This document shows, piece after piece, positions 12,701 to 24,465 of a stretch of 64,000 nt of DNA. Source of the stretch: Panax quinquefolius (lineage: Eukaryota > Streptophyta > Magnoliopsida > Apiales > Araliaceae); the NCBI GenBank assembly GCA_020205615.1, contig CM035166.1, positions 79,534,467 to 79,598,466 of the forward strand, written 5' to 3'. Position numbers and translations under genes: made by a program. Every line of letters starts with the position of its first letter. The stretch's first letter is position 1. Under the pieces are notes generated by a model that saw only the letters and a program-made list of their open reading frames with translations, made no database searches and was not told where the DNA came from.

Positions 12701-13560
12701 TGGACAACCCCTTATCTTAACATACTTAAGATTAGGAATCCTCCCGTCCATAACTTTTATGGAGTCTTAAATGGATTTTGAGGTTACCATTTTCAGAGAT
12801 ATGCGTACCATTTCTAGGACATTATCCCGGAAGGATCTTTGGAATGTCAGAAATCATTATGGACCGCACTTATGTCCAACAAGGTACGATTTTTTTTCAT
12901 TCAGATACATCAATCAATTATCACAGATCGATGATCGCCCATTATGAGAAAATCATTTGAGATGATCTAGAAACTTATTGCTCAAGTATTTATTCCTTGA
13001 TCTAATCAAAGAATCTTAATACTTTGTCAATTTGTTTCACTTCAATTCTTTGAACCTTTCAAATAATTCACACTTCAGATTTTCAAAAATACACATTCAA
13101 TTCTTTGAATGATCATCTCCTTTTCTTATACTAATTTGTTCAATATGCAAAATTATTTTCATGTAAGTCAAGTATACAAAATTTATTAAGTAATATTCCG
13201 ATTCTATACAAAACATTATTATTATAAATAGAACAACAATTGTTCTTAATTATAATACCAAAGATTTCATTGTCCAACAATAAAATGGAAATAATATTTT
13301 TAACAAGAATCGGAATACAATAACAACTTATCGACTTAATAGATTTGTTCAGAAAAATGTTAAACTATAAGTTCCTATGGCTAATGTAGCAACCTTTGCT
13401 TCATTTCCCACATAGGATTACTTATATTTGTTTAGCTTTTTACTTCGCTTGGTCCCTTCATAAATCTATATTTATGATAACCAAAGCTCGGTATCCAATA
13501 CCCAAGTAGAACCTCGACTTAAAGAAAATTTATTTTAAACATGAATAAATTTGTATTTGT
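12701..13560 (-). other. copia interior, unrecognised (expected protease/integrase core)
   Basis: By position this should hold the protease and integrase core. I could not find an unambiguous zinc-binding HHCC or catalytic DDE pattern on the minus strand. The longest open stretches on the plus strand (for example 12778-12960) read against the element and look accidental. Confidence 0.45.
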
Positions 13561-14360
13561 AACCAAACTTCACTAAGCTTCTTTGGTAAGCCTCCGCAAG
13601 ATGCTTTTTGATTTCTTTCCAAAGGTCCAGCTTATTGCATTGGAAGCAAACTCCTTTGCTATCCGTGACGCTTTTGTTCTTATTATCCTTTGTTTACGCC
13701 TTTCTCTTTACCTTCTTTGAATCGTTCTTCTTTTCGTAAGATCCTTTGGCCCCTACCAAGAAGACATGGTCTTTCTTGGTTGGAAAGTGACTCTCAACAT
13801 TTTTCAACATGTTAAGCAAATCAAGAAAGTCGATATCTAGCTTGGTCATATGAAAAATTCACAACAATTGTGAAAGGAGTCCGGAGTGAGTGCAAGATCA
13901 AATCTTCGCTCAACTCTCCATCCATGACAAAACCGGTTGTCTAATCGATCAATCAAATTGATTATGTTAAGAACTTTTGTCTGCATTTATAGTGCCATTG
14001 GCCATTCTAGATCGGAAGAGCTCCTTAGATATCTCGATATCTATCACCCTACTTTCCTCACCATCAACTACTTGATGTGCGGTGAATATAGTAGGAGCAT
14101 CCATAGTTTCATGCCGACGTCATGAATCTCGTTACTTATAGATGCGAGCATGATGCATCGAGCTAATAATCATGCATCATCTTGCCACTTTCTAAAAGTA
14201 GCAATCTCTTCCTCAGAGGCATTGTCTCGCAACCATTGCGAGGATAGGCGATATGACATAAGATAGCTTTTCAAACTATGAGAACTATTCTCAAATTCCT
14301 TAACCAATCCGCTTAATTGATTCCGTTAATTTAGCATCTAATATGCTTCGCAGTGATGGT
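13561..14360 (-). pseudogene. gag: copia gag with degenerate zinc knuckle (broken)
   Basis: Minus-strand reading gives a LDIDFLDLLNMLKNVESHF segment near 13840-13780 and, after a lysine-rich stretch, CFQCNKLDLWKEIK at about 13652-13606. This aligns with the copia knuckle CX2CX4HX4C, but the histidine is now leucine and the last cysteine lysine, so RNA binding is probably lost. The knuckle position between leader and pol confirms the minus orientation. Several frameshifts and stops are present. Confidence 0.75.
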
Positions 14361-15451
14361 AATTTTAGACATTGTAAAATTGTGTAAATGAATTTATAAT
14401 TAACAACATTTTAACATACATTCTTTTATTAATTACCAAAATAATTTAGGTCTTGTTTTAAATTGGTATCTCCCACTATTTTCTTCAAACTATATTACCT
14501 CACTTATATAGTTGGCAAAATCTAATTAAAGATTTGCTAGTGAGAATAAGGATCTCATTTCAAATGTATATAGCCTTGTGGTGACACAACAAACTATATA
14601 TAAATAAATAGGTAGACAACTTTTGTCAATTACATCAACTATGCAACTCCTTTTCTTTTGCCTCTTAGATTATTTTGATCAAGTGGTGGCACATCCGAAT
14701 CAAAATTATCCAAGTTAAGTCCAACCTAGCACTCCATATATTCAAAAAAGAAAAATATCATCCTTGTGGTGACACAACAAAACAATATTGTTCAATTTTC
14801 TTTATAAGCATCAAATGTGATAAATTAACATCTTAAATACTTAATACTTGCCTTGTGGTGACACAACAAACTCATATTAAATATTTAATACTCTATTAAT
14901 TTTATCATGCTAGAAGCGCGACGCTCGATATTCTAAATATCTTTGAACGCTTAGGACTTAATATAAAAATCGAGGGGTTTGTTATTAATTTGTCTCATCT
15001 TGTTTTAGCGCGCATTTACATATATATATAAAATACGTTATATTAATGAACATCAAGCATGTTTGCATAATATATAATATATATAGTATAAGCATGCACA
15101 TATAGAATACTATATTCTACCTTGGATTGATTATGGACTTTTATTCTAGTTTGGTTCACTAGAGCCACCAAGTGAACCAAAAGGTCAAACCCTAGGGGTG
15201 CAAGAAATAATATTTAAATATAACTATTACATTTAAACCCGGCTCCATTACAAACGGGTCTTCAAGCTCCTCAAGCTTCCTTCGATCTCCAATTTTTAAA
15301 ATAATTCTAACTATTCCTATTACAAAACTATTTAAAATAAATAGAAACCTCGATCGCAAATCAAGGGGAAGTACATAGAGAGGAGATAGAATTTACATTA
15401 AGAAAAAATTAGAGAAGACGAGGTACGCAGACCCCATTTAATAAAACCCAT
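14361..15451 (-). other. copia leader/gag 5' region, non-coding or unrecognised
   Basis: No recognisable protein. It contains four dispersed copies of a CTTGTGGTGACACAACAAA motif (about 14573-14595, 14763-14783, 14850-14873 and similar), which looks like an internal repeat of the leader. 14990-15200 is followed by the duplicated block that starts at about 15452. Confidence 0.5.
14573..14875. repeat. Dispersed short repeat CTTGTGGTGACACAACAAA
   Basis: The motif occurs near 14573, 14763 and 14850, each followed by AT-rich sequence with ATATTA. Spacing is irregular (about 190 and 87 bases). Confidence 0.7.
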
Positions 15452-15923
15452 ACATTCACGCATCCAACTAAAATAAAATCCAATCACATTGGTCAATAGT
15501 CCATAATCAATCCCATTTATTATCATACACATCACCATATGCATCAATAAATAACATTCATCTCATGAATAATAAACATTTAATATATATATTGATATCA
15601 TTTAATGGGCAAATTTATTTAGTATAAAATCTATTTTTGAATCAAAATAAACTCCTTTATTTTAATCCAAATTTAAATCAAAATAAAACTATTTTATTTT
15701 AATTTATCCAATTTTGAATAAAATAAACTATTTTATTTTAATCAAAATCTTTAATCAAAATAAACTCCTTTATTTTAATTAATTATGGAATCCAATTCCA
15801 TATATATATATATATATATAAAAAATCTTTAATTAAAATAAACTCTTTTATTTTAATTAATTATGGAATCCAATTCCATGTAAAAAAAAATATTAAAGGA
15901 AACACGGATTATCTTTCCTATTC

Positions 15924-16207
15924 ACAAATAAACTCCTTTATTTTGAATAATATGAAATCTTATTTCATATTTAAATAAACTCCTTTATTTAAGGAAATTA
16001 GGATTTTCTTTCTTATTCACAAATAAACTCTTTTATTTTGAATAATATGAAATCTTATTTCATATTTAAATAAACTCCTTTATTTAAGGAAATATGGATT
16101 CTCTTTCCTATTCACAAATAAACTCTTTTATTTTGAATAATATGAAATCTTATTTCATATCTAAACAAACTCCTTTATTTAAGGAAAGATGGATTTACTT
16201 CCCTATT
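15924..16207. repeat. Tandem ~94-base repeat in copia leader
   Basis: Three consecutive units sharing ACAAATAAACTCCTTTATTT, TGAATAATATGAAATCTTAT and TTTAAGGAAA. Homologous units are at about 17896-18160 in leader copy B. Confidence 0.85.
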
Positions 16208-16506
16208 CACAAATAAACTCCTTTATTTTAGGAAAATAAAATCCAATTTCAACTCCAATTAGTTATTATGGAATCCAATTCCAACTCTAATTAGTTAGCA
16301 TGAAATTTAATTTTAAAATTAAAATAAATCTTTTTATTTTAATATTAAAATAAACCTTTTATTTTAAGATTAAAATAAACCTTTTATTTTAATTATAAAT
16401 TATTAAAATTAAATAAAACTTTATATTTTAATATTAAAATAAACCTTTTATTTTAAAATTAAAATAAACTTTTATTTTAATTATATAATTATTAAAATAT
16501 ATATAC

Positions 16507-16507
<1 letters not shown>

Positions 16508-16556
<49 letters not shown>
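16508..16556. repeat. (TA)n microsatellite
   Basis: Long TA run inside leader copy A; absent at the equivalent place in copy B apart from a shorter run near 18335-18350. Confidence 0.9.
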
Positions 16557-16563
<7 letters not shown>

Positions 16564-16899
16564 TAACCATTTCAATAATACGTTCTCCTACTTTCATTAA
16601 TTCCCACGGATGGAATGCTTGATTCTTTGGACTCATATATATATATAATATAATATATATATATATATTATATCCCTGTACCTTCTTTATAAAAAAAATC
16701 GCTGCCTTTTTAAAAAAAATAAGCTCCTCGTTGGTTTTTAAATCCCGATTTTTTTTTTTTTTTTTATTCCGTATGCATGAGAACCTTTTTTTTTTTTTAA
16801 TTAAATTTTATACAATAAAATTATGACCAATTAAATTGTTCTAAACACATATAAATATACATATTAAATTTGAACAATTAATAATTTGCATAAAGGTTT

Positions 16900-16912
16900 G
16901 GCTCTGATGCCA
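16900..16912 (-). promoter_or_regulatory. Duplicate copia primer-binding site
   Basis: Minus strand TGGCATCAGAGCC, complementary to initiator tRNA-Met with one mismatch. It is followed on the plus side by a partial LTR. A second, identical arrangement is at 18713-18725. Confidence 0.85.
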
Positions 16913-16913
16913 C

Positions 16914-17496
16914 TGTTAGGTTTGTAATATTCATGGACGCAATCAAATTGCAAAAAAAGTGCGAAAACGTGGTAAAATCAGAGTTTAAAATTTACAAACC
17001 ATATACCCAGATCACCCTTTATGCATAATTATTAATTAAACGAAAAGATAAAGAATAAATCATACCCTTGAAGATCGAGAAGCCTCAGTACAAGTTCACC
17101 TCCAAATCTTTTCGCATTCAATCTTGAATCCACCGGGTTTGGTTCCTTCCTTTGATCAACGTTAGCCACCCAAATGTTTGGCCTCTAGAGGTGATCCACC
17201 AAGGAAGAAGAAAATTCAAGAAGATGGGTGTTTATGGCTCAAACCTTAGTTTTTCCTATCTCTATAGAAAAAGGGTACTCTCCAACAAATTGAAATTATT
17301 ACGTTGTAAAAGTCAACAACCCATGCCACCCATAATAAGACTCTCTTCTTATTTATAGATGTGGGCAACCCACCTTAACAATTAAGGAATTGGGTTTTAA
17401 TTAATTAATTCTTTTAATTAATTAAGCTCACTAATCTTATTAGGGATAATTAATTAAACTCCTTTAACTAATTAATTTTAACTCCCTAATCTTTCG
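16914..17496 (-). mobile_element. Truncated extra LTR inside the copia element
   Basis: Starts TGTTAGGTTTG exactly as the full LTRs do. It matches about 560 bases of them (to CTTTAACTAATT near 17475) and then passes into leader copy B. It represents the R/U5 side of the LTR. The element thus has the order partial LTR-PBS-leader twice. Confidence 0.87.
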
Positions 17497-18726
17497 CATT
17501 CATGCATCCAACTAAAATAAAATCCAATCGCATTGGTCAATAGTCCATAATCAATCCCATTTATTATCATACACATCACCATATGCATCAATAAATAACA
17601 TTCATCTTATGAATAATAAACATTTAATATATATATTGATATCATTTAATGGGCAAATTTAGTTAGTATAAAATTTATTTTGAATCAAAATAAACTCCTT
17701 TATTTTAATTCAAATTTAAATTAAAATAAAACTATTTTATTTTAATTTATCCAATTTGAATAAAATAAACTATTTTATTTTAATCAAAACTTTTAATCAA
17801 AATAAACTCTTTTATTTTAATTAATTATGGAATCCAATTCCATGTAAAAATAAATAAAACTCCTTTATTAAAGGAAACATGATTCTCTTTCCTATTCACA
17901 AATAAACTCCTTTATTTTGAATAATATGAAATATTATTTCATATCTAAATAAACTCCTTTATTTAAGGAAATTAGGATTCTTTTCTATTCACAAATAAAC
18001 TCCTTTATTTTGAATAATATGAAATCTTATTTCATATCTAAATAAACTCCTTTATTTAAGGAAATTAGGATTCTCTTTCCTATTCACAAATAACTCTTTT
18101 ATTTTGAATAATATGAAATCTAATTTCATATCTAAATAAACTCCTTTATTTAAGGAAAGATGGAATACAATTTCAACTCCAATTAGTTATCATGGAATCC
18201 AATTCCTACTCTAATTAGTTAGCATGAAATTTAATTTTAAAATTAAAATAAATTCTTTTATTTTAATATTAAAATAAACCTTTATTTTAAGATTAAAATA
18301 AACTTTTATTTTAATTATAAAATAATTGAGAACATATTATATATATATATGTATATATATTACGGTAATATATATTATATATATATATATAATATAAGTA
18401 ATCATACTCCAAGCACGTGACACTAATCCATATTAATACTTAATGAAAACCGGACATATTTAAAGCCACGTGAATCAAGATTCATAATTTCATGTTAACT
18501 TCCTGCAAGATTCATAATCAAATATACGTGACTCTTTGGAAGTGGTTAAGCCACGTGATCCGGTATGAGAAAAAAAAAATCAGTTTCGCGAATTTTTTTA
18601 TTTATTTTTTTAAAAAAATTTTATACAATAAAATTATGCCCAATTAAATTGTTCTAAACACATATCAATATAAATATCAAATTAAAACAATTAATAATTC
18701 GCATAAAGGTTTGGCTCTGATGCCAC
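17497..18726 (-). repeat. Leader copy B of the copia element
   Basis: Second copy of the block 15452-16913, ending in the functional-position primer-binding site (18713-18725) next to the 5' LTR. It includes CACGTGA-type motifs near 18411-18560 that copy A lacks, so the two copies differ by indels. Confidence 0.85.
18713..18725 (-). promoter_or_regulatory. Primer-binding site of the copia element
   Basis: Minus strand TGGCATCAGAGCC, one base (G) after the LTR end CTAACA. Confidence 0.88.
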
Positions 18727-20598
18727 TGTTAGGTTTGTAATATTCATGAACGCAATCAAATTGCAAAATGTTTTAAAGCGTGAAAATCGAGTTTAAAATT
18801 TTACAAACCATATACCGGATCACCCTTTATGCACAATTATTAATTAAACGAAAAATTGAAGAACAAGAATCATACCCTTGAAGATCCGAAGCTTCTTTTA
18901 GTACAAGTTCACCTCCAATTCTTTTCGCGTTCAACTTGAATCCATCGGGTTTGGTTCCTTCCTTTGATCAACGTTAGCCACCCAAGTGTTTGGCCTCTAG
19001 AGGTGATCCACCAAGGGAAAAAAAAAATTCAAGAAGATGGGTGGTTGGCTAAACCTTAGTTTTTCTATCTCTATAGAAAAAGGAGCGTACTCTCCCAACT
19101 ATTGGAATTATTAATGCATTGTAAAAGTCAACAACCACACCACCCATAATAAGACTCCTCTTATTTATAGATGTGGGCAACCCACCTTAACAATTAAGGA
19201 ATTGGGATTTATTTAATTAATCAAATTCTTTTAATTAATTAAGCTTCACAATCTTATTAGGGATAATTAATTAAACTCCTTTAACTAATTTTCCTTCCTA
19301 ATCCAATTAGGAATAAATGAGAGTACTTATATTAAATTAATTCCTAAACTCTTTTAAAAATTAAAATAATAATAATTGTAATAATATTAATAAGACTCCT
19401 CTTATTAATTTATATTTAATATTTCTAAAATATTAAATAATAAATATTAAGCTATTTAATTTATTCTATCACCATAGATTAAATTAAATATACATAACAT
19501 ATTATTACGATTATGCCATTAACTTCTTAAATAACTATTCTTCCTTTTATGGTGTGACCCTTTAGGTTCTCCATATTAAACCTAGGTTGTGAATAAATCA
19601 ATTAGAACAATTCTAATCTTATTTAAATAAATAAATTAAACAATTAATTTTAAATAAATAATATTTATTCTACAATAGGGACAAGCCTCCTAGCGATCAA
19701 CGACTTTCCGGATAGTATAGATTTCAACATTAATCATTAAAGAACCTTTGAGTAAATAGTTATCGACAATTCAATCCTTCCACCATACAATGTCCTAATT
19801 AAATATAAGATATGGAATTACCACAAGTCTTATTTTATTTAATTATATGTATTTCTATCCTTAAATGCACAACTCAAATAATGCAAATTAGAAACTCCTT
19901 TCTAATTTCATTCCTTTGCCAAGGACTCTTTGGGTTGTCATTTATCGAATCACATAGGACATTTCTCTTCTTTTTATTAGAAGTGGCGATTCTTTATCGA
20001 TCATATATTATCTCCATGTACAACTTGTTATACCCAAGCATACCCTTTGATATACCCTAAGGGTCTTAAGGAATAAGTCAAAGTATAACTCATCATACAC
20101 AAGATACTATGATGATCTCAAGTCCAAGGATTACTTGTACTACTATCACTACAGAATTCTATCGACAGCAAGTAAAACTCCATTAGGTATTCCTTAGCGA
20201 GCCAATGCTCGAGTTAACTTATTCTCTAATAAGCACCTACATACTTGCTTTAGTGTCTCCACACAAATGATCATGAGATCAATCATCCTCATCCAATGAG
20301 CAAGCAACGTATGTACCAATCTATCCGGATTCACTAATCCCCAATTTAGTAATCCAATGATTGGGAACTATTTTAGTTTTAAGCTTTCTAAGAATTTAGA
20401 TCTCATTAGAATGATCATCATCATTATTCTAAAAGCATTGCTTAAAACTATGGGTTTATCACATATTATAAAACAGCATCATGTAGATAATTAAAAGCCT
20501 TTAATAAATTGATACTTTTTATTAATAAATGAATAAGATTGTTACAAAGTATATGCTTTATCATCAAACATGATTGGCTTGTGTGCATACTACTTTCA
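18727..20598 (-). mobile_element. 5' LTR of the copia element
   Basis: 1,872 bases, nearly the same length as the 3' LTR and very similar to it. It is followed on the plus side by the second target copy AACAG and the resumed Tekay-1 gag. Confidence 0.93.
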
Positions 20599-20990
20599 AA
20601 CAGGGCTCAATTGTTAGAGCGAGATAACGAGTATGTTCAACCGAGGGACCATAACCAGGATCGTACAGAGATAGCGGCAACAATGTAATAATGATAACCG
20701 GCGGAGAAAAAAGCAGACGGACAAAAATGGTAACCACTCTGGTGGTAATCATGGCCATGAAAATAGAAGAAGCGAGTAGGGGAGGAGATTTTAAAAGAGG
20801 AGATTTAACAACGACTTATGTGAAGACGACGGTCTGGTTTAGAACAACCGGTTATAAGGGAGGAGAAACGACCACCGGTCATATGCTATAAATGTGGAAA
20901 AGAGGGACATATCGGTCAAACCGCCCCACAACAGATTCAAGCTATGCTATAATTGTGGAAAGGAAGGACATATCGCTCGAGATTGTACAG
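20599..20990 (+). pseudogene. gag: gag of Tekay-1, 3' part with two zinc knuckles (broken)
   Basis: Continues the gag interrupted at 9502. The first codons give AQLLERDNE, then a glycine/asparagine-rich basic linker in shifted frames. Two zinc knuckles follow. One at about 20884-20925 reads CYKCGKEGHIG but has lost the last cysteine. A complete one at 20945-20986 reads CYNCGKEGHIARDC (CX2CX4HX4C). The motif nearly doubles within 60 bases, which may be a local duplication. Knuckles package genomic RNA. The open stretch 20894-21301 runs on into the protease region. Confidence 0.88.
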
Positions 20991-21470
20991 TAGCGAAACC
21001 TAGTTCAATGAGGACGGTGACTCAAAAGATCGTCCCAAAAAGTCAAAGTCAACGATTAGGAAGAGCGTTTATTGTGATCGGTCAAAATGCGAGGAACCCA
21101 AACGAGGTGATCACGAGTAAGCTATTTATAAATTCTTGCGAAGTTTATACCTTACTTGATCTAAGTTACCCATTCATTTATCTCTCCGCTTGTGCTCAAC
21201 GCTTAAACTTGACTCAGGAGAAATTAGACTTTGACCTATCTGTGGAAACTCCGTTAAGAGAAACTTTCATCACATCCACTTTGTTTATAAATCTTGTTTG
21301 ATTCAAGTTGGCACCATCACCTTACCTGTTGACCTTATCTCTTTAAAAATACTTGCTTTTGATGTGATTTTAGGGATTGATTGGTTAACTACTCATCATG
21401 CCAAAATTGAATGTTTTTGTAAGGTTGTTAGTTTTTATATTCCTAACCAAACTGTTATTTAATTCAAGCA
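20991..21470 (+). pseudogene. pol: Aspartic protease of Tekay-1 (broken)
   Basis: Pieces in order: FIVIGQNARNPNEVITSKLF, LLDLSYPFIYLS where this family has LDTGSTHSFIS, and after a frame change near 21300 FDVILGIDWLTTHH (FDVILGMDWL is the conserved flap-end motif). The catalytic D-T-G is changed to D-L-S, so the enzyme would be inactive even with the frame intact. It would normally cut the polyprotein. Confidence 0.85.
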
Positions 21471-21689
21471 ACTAAACCATTAAAATCAATCAATTATCAT
21501 ATCTAATCATAAAGCTATTCGTTTATTGAAAACGGATGTCAAGCTTTCTTAGCCCATGTTATGGATTTGAATAAAGACACGCCAAATTTGAATAATATTC
21601 TGTTGTTATTGACTTTCTTGACGTATTTCTGAAGAACTTCCGGCCTCACCCCGTAGCGTGAAGTTGAATTCTTTATTGATCTTGAACCC
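21471..21689 (+). other. Protease-RT linker of Tekay-1
   Basis: Degenerate linker in mixed frames; no motif of its own is recognisable. Confidence 0.5.
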
Positions 21690-22440
21690 GTACAAAGCCC
21701 ATTTCTAAAACCCCATATCGAATGGCTCCTATTGAACTTGGAGTTAAAGGTCCAACTCATGTGGAATTGTTGGACATCGGTTTCATTAAATCTAGTACAT
21801 CTCCTTGGGGTGCTCCCTGTTTTATTCAGTAAAGAAGAAAGGCGGGAGTATGCGACTTTTGTATTGACTATCTGAATTGAACCATGTCACCATCAAGAAT
21901 AGGTATCCTCTACCTCGTATTGATGACTTGTTTAACCGATTGCAAGAGGCACAATTCTTTTCAAAAATCGATCTTCGCTCGGATATCATCATTTGAAGAT
22001 TAGAACCGAGGATATTCCAAAGACCGCCTTAACTTCGGTATGGGCATTATGAATTCTTAGTCATGTCTTTCGGACTAACTAATGCTCCTCATGCTTTCAT
22101 GGATATGATGAACCGAGTATTCAAGGAATATTTGGATCGCTTTTGTTGTTGTCTTTATTGATGACATCCTCATATATTCCAAAAGTCGTGAAGATCATGA
22201 GCACCATTTGAAGTCGGTACTCCAAAGGCTTCGTGAAAACAAACTATATGCAAAATTGAAGAAATGCGAGTTCGGCTTGAGGAAGTAGCATTTCTTGGGC
22301 ACGAGTGTCAAAACATGGAGTATCCGTGGACCCGTGCCAAGATTGAAGCAATACAAAGTTGGGAGCAAAAAAGTTTCATTGATAGAAATACGTAGCTTTC
22401 GGGTCTATTTGGTTATTATCGGAGATTCGTGGAAGGGTTT
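21690..22440 (+). pseudogene. pol: Reverse transcriptase of Tekay-1 (broken)
   Basis: Read across several frames: [19 protein letters not shown] start near 21700, [25 protein letters not shown] near 21910, FSKIDLRS near 21958, [18 protein letters not shown] near 22070-22130, and [12 protein letters not shown] near 22151-22190. The last holds the two catalytic aspartates (FIDD, the chromovirus form of YxDD). [20 protein letters not shown] and a thumb segment follow. At least five frameshifts or stops occur. The catalytic loop itself is preserved. Confidence 0.9.
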
Positions 22441-22960
22441 TCTTGAATCGCTACTCCATTAACTCGGCCTAACTCGAAGGATACAAAATTCGCTTTGGAG
22501 CGAAGAATGCGAGAAGAGTTTCCAAGAGCTTAAGAGGAGACTTATTTTAAGACTGTTCTAACAATACCATCTGGTTCGGATGGATTTGTTATCTCAAATG
22601 ATGCTTCGTGCAAAGGGTTAGGATGTGTTCTCATGCAACGTGGGAAAGTCATAGCCTATGCCTCGCGACAACTTAAAGAGTATGAGAGGAATTATCCTAC
22701 TCATGATCTAGAGTTGGCGGCAAATCGTTTGGCGCTAAAGATATGGAGGCACTATCTATATGGGGAGAAAGTGGAGATATATTCGAGACCATAAAAGCCT
22801 TAAATATTTCTTCACTCAAAAAGAACTCAACATCGCGGAAATGACGTTGGCTCGAGCTATTGAAAGACTACGACCACACTATTCAATACCATCCCGGAAA
22901 AGCGAACGTGGTAGGCGTGCGCGTTGAGTAGAAGATCATATGTGGGAATGAGTGCGATGA
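22441..22960 (+). pseudogene. pol: RNase H of Tekay-1 (broken)
   Basis: [20 protein letters not shown] near 22610-22670, then [44 protein letters not shown] near 22790-22830 and the YHPGKANVV-like end near 22900. This is the usual gypsy RNase H order. A duplicated base breaks the frame at the THD segment. Confidence 0.87.
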
Positions 22961-24135
22961 TGTCAAGTATACGATAGAGCCAACTTTAATAGAAAAAGTT
23001 AAGGTTGCTCAAGCCACCGAATCTTGATGCGCATTATGATGAAGAAAGTACAAGAAAGAGCTATTCCTAAGCGAGAATTGATGAAGAAGGAATACTTGAG
23101 TCCACTCTAGACTTTGTGTCCCTAACGACTCGATTTGAAGTACAAGATTATGATGGAGGCACACAATACACCATTTGTAATCCATCTCGGAAGTACTAAA
23201 ATGTATCGTGATCTTCGACATACATTTTGGTGGAACAATATGAAGAGAGAGATTGCAAAGTTTATCTCGATGTGTTTAACTTGTCAACGTGTAAAGGCGG
23301 AGCATCTAGTACCTAAGGTCCGTTGCAACCACTTGAGATTCGAAATGGAAGTGGGAACACATTACCATGGATTTCATTATTGGTCTTCCTACGGTTTCTC
23401 AAGGCATCAATGCTTATTTGGGTTATTGTTGATAGATTAACCAAGTCCGCTCATTTTCTTGCCGTCACGGAGACTTATTCCTTGAACGTCTTGCTAGTAT
23501 GTACGTGAATGAGATTGTGAGGTTACATGGCATGCCGGTATCCATAGTTTGAGATCGTGACCCAAGATTCACTTCAAGATTTTGGGTTAGCTTGCAAAAA
23601 GCTATGGGCACGGATTTGCGATTTAGTTCGCATACCATCCCCAAACGGACGGACAATCGGAGAGAACTATTCAAACTCTTGAAGATCTATTAAGACTCGT
23701 GTCCTAGACTTCAAGGCGGTTGGGATAAGTATTTACCATTGGTGGAATTCTCCTACAACAACAGTTATCAGGCAAGTATAGGTGTGGCTCCATTCGAAGC
23801 ATTATATGGACGAAAATGTCGTTCTCCAATATGTTGGGATGAGGTGGGTGAAGCAACATTGTTGGGACCCGAGAGTTAGTACGTATGATGACTACCGAAA
23901 AGATCCAAATTATTCGACAACGATACAAACGGCACAAGATCGACAAAAGAGTTATGCAGGTCTTCATCGAAAGGACATGGAATTTAGTATAGGGGATCAT
24001 GTATTGTTGCGAGTTGCTCCATGGAAGGGACTTACAAGATTTGGGAAGAGAGGAAAGCTCAATCCACGATTTATTGGTCCATTTCAAATTCTTGACCGAA
24101 AGTAGGAAATGTAGCCTATAGACTCACAAGCGTTA
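22961..24135 (+). pseudogene. pol: Integrase of Tekay-1 (broken)
   Basis: The zinc-binding HHCC region is at 23135-23300 (HLGSTKMYRDLRHTFWW, then CLTCQRVKAEH). The core follows in other frames: MDFIIGLP near 23370, VDRLTKSAHFLAVTETYS near 23427-23480, a VNEIVRLHGMPVS segment near 23505, RDPRFTSRFW near 23555, and [14 protein letters not shown] near 23655-23697 carrying the catalytic glutamate. 23782-24105 is the C-terminal part ([11 protein letters not shown]... and KGLTRFGKRGKLNPRFIGPF). All three DDE residues can be located, but not in one frame. Confidence 0.88.
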
Positions 24136-24151
24136 CCTCCGAGTATGTCTC

Positions 24152-24454
24152 GTGTTCATAATGTGTTTCACATATCCATATTTCAGTAAATATGTGAAAG
24201 ACCCGAACCACATTATAGAGTTAGAACCAGGACGAGATAGCCAAGACTTAACGTATGAGGAGGTACCTGTCAAGATCTTGGATAGGAAGGAGCATGTCCT
24301 ACACGCAAAGGTCATACCACAAGTTAAAGTTTTGTGGAGGAATCATGCTATAGAGGAAATGACCTGGGAATTGGAAACGGAAATGAAAGCGAGGTATCCT
24401 CACCTTTTCGAAACACCAGGTACGTACGTCAATTTCGAGGACGAAATTTCATAA
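24152..24454 (+). pseudogene. pol: Chromodomain at the end of Tekay-1 pol
   Basis: An open 100-codon stretch. Residues about 20-75 read KDPNHIIELEP, LTYEEVPVKILDRKEHVLHAKVIPQVKVLWRNH, EEMTWELETEMKARYPHLF. The VKVLW...EE.TWE pattern is the chromodomain fused to integrase in chromoviruses; it steers integration to histone H3 K9-methylated heterochromatin. The stop codon (24452-24454) overlaps the polypurine tract. This segment has no internal stop, so it is the best-preserved part of Tekay-1. The first ~15 codons are probably out of frame with the original. Confidence 0.88.
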
Positions 24455-24465
24455 GGAGGGGAGGT
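24453..24465 (+). promoter_or_regulatory. Polypurine tract of Tekay-1
   Basis: AAGGAGGGGAGGT directly before the LTR start TGTAAGACCCC. Confidence 0.88.

Larger units (their letters stand above)
15452..16913 (-). repeat. Leader copy A of the copia element (tandem-duplicated with 17497-18726)
   Basis: Begins CATTCACGCATCCAACTAAA and runs to a primer-binding site at 16900-16912. The same block recurs at 17497-18726. Inside are repeated AAATAAACTCCTTTATTT units, including at least three tandem copies of about 94 bases between 15924 and 16207. Copy A also carries long TA runs (15800-15820, 16508-16556) and is longer than copy B. Confidence 0.85.
9503..20598 (-). mobile_element. Ty1/copia retrotransposon nested in Tekay-1 gag
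   Basis: The element lies on the minus strand. Its 5' LTR is 18727-20598, followed by primer-binding site, untranslated leader, gag and pol remnants, polypurine tract (11383-11394) and 3' LTR 9503-11382. The duplication AACAG is exact on both sides (9498-9502, 20599-20603). It is the youngest layer of the nest. The interior contains a duplicated leader plus partial LTR (15452-18726), and the central part of the reverse transcriptase is missing. The polyprotein is in many frames, so the element is defective. Confidence 0.92.

Noticed and set aside
12778..12960. Plus-strand 60-codon frame
   Set aside because: Runs against the minus-strand copia element and has no family features.
20564..20891. 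Short frames on both strands around the copia/gag junction
   Set aside because: They cross the insertion junction or lie in the wrong frame of the gag linker.
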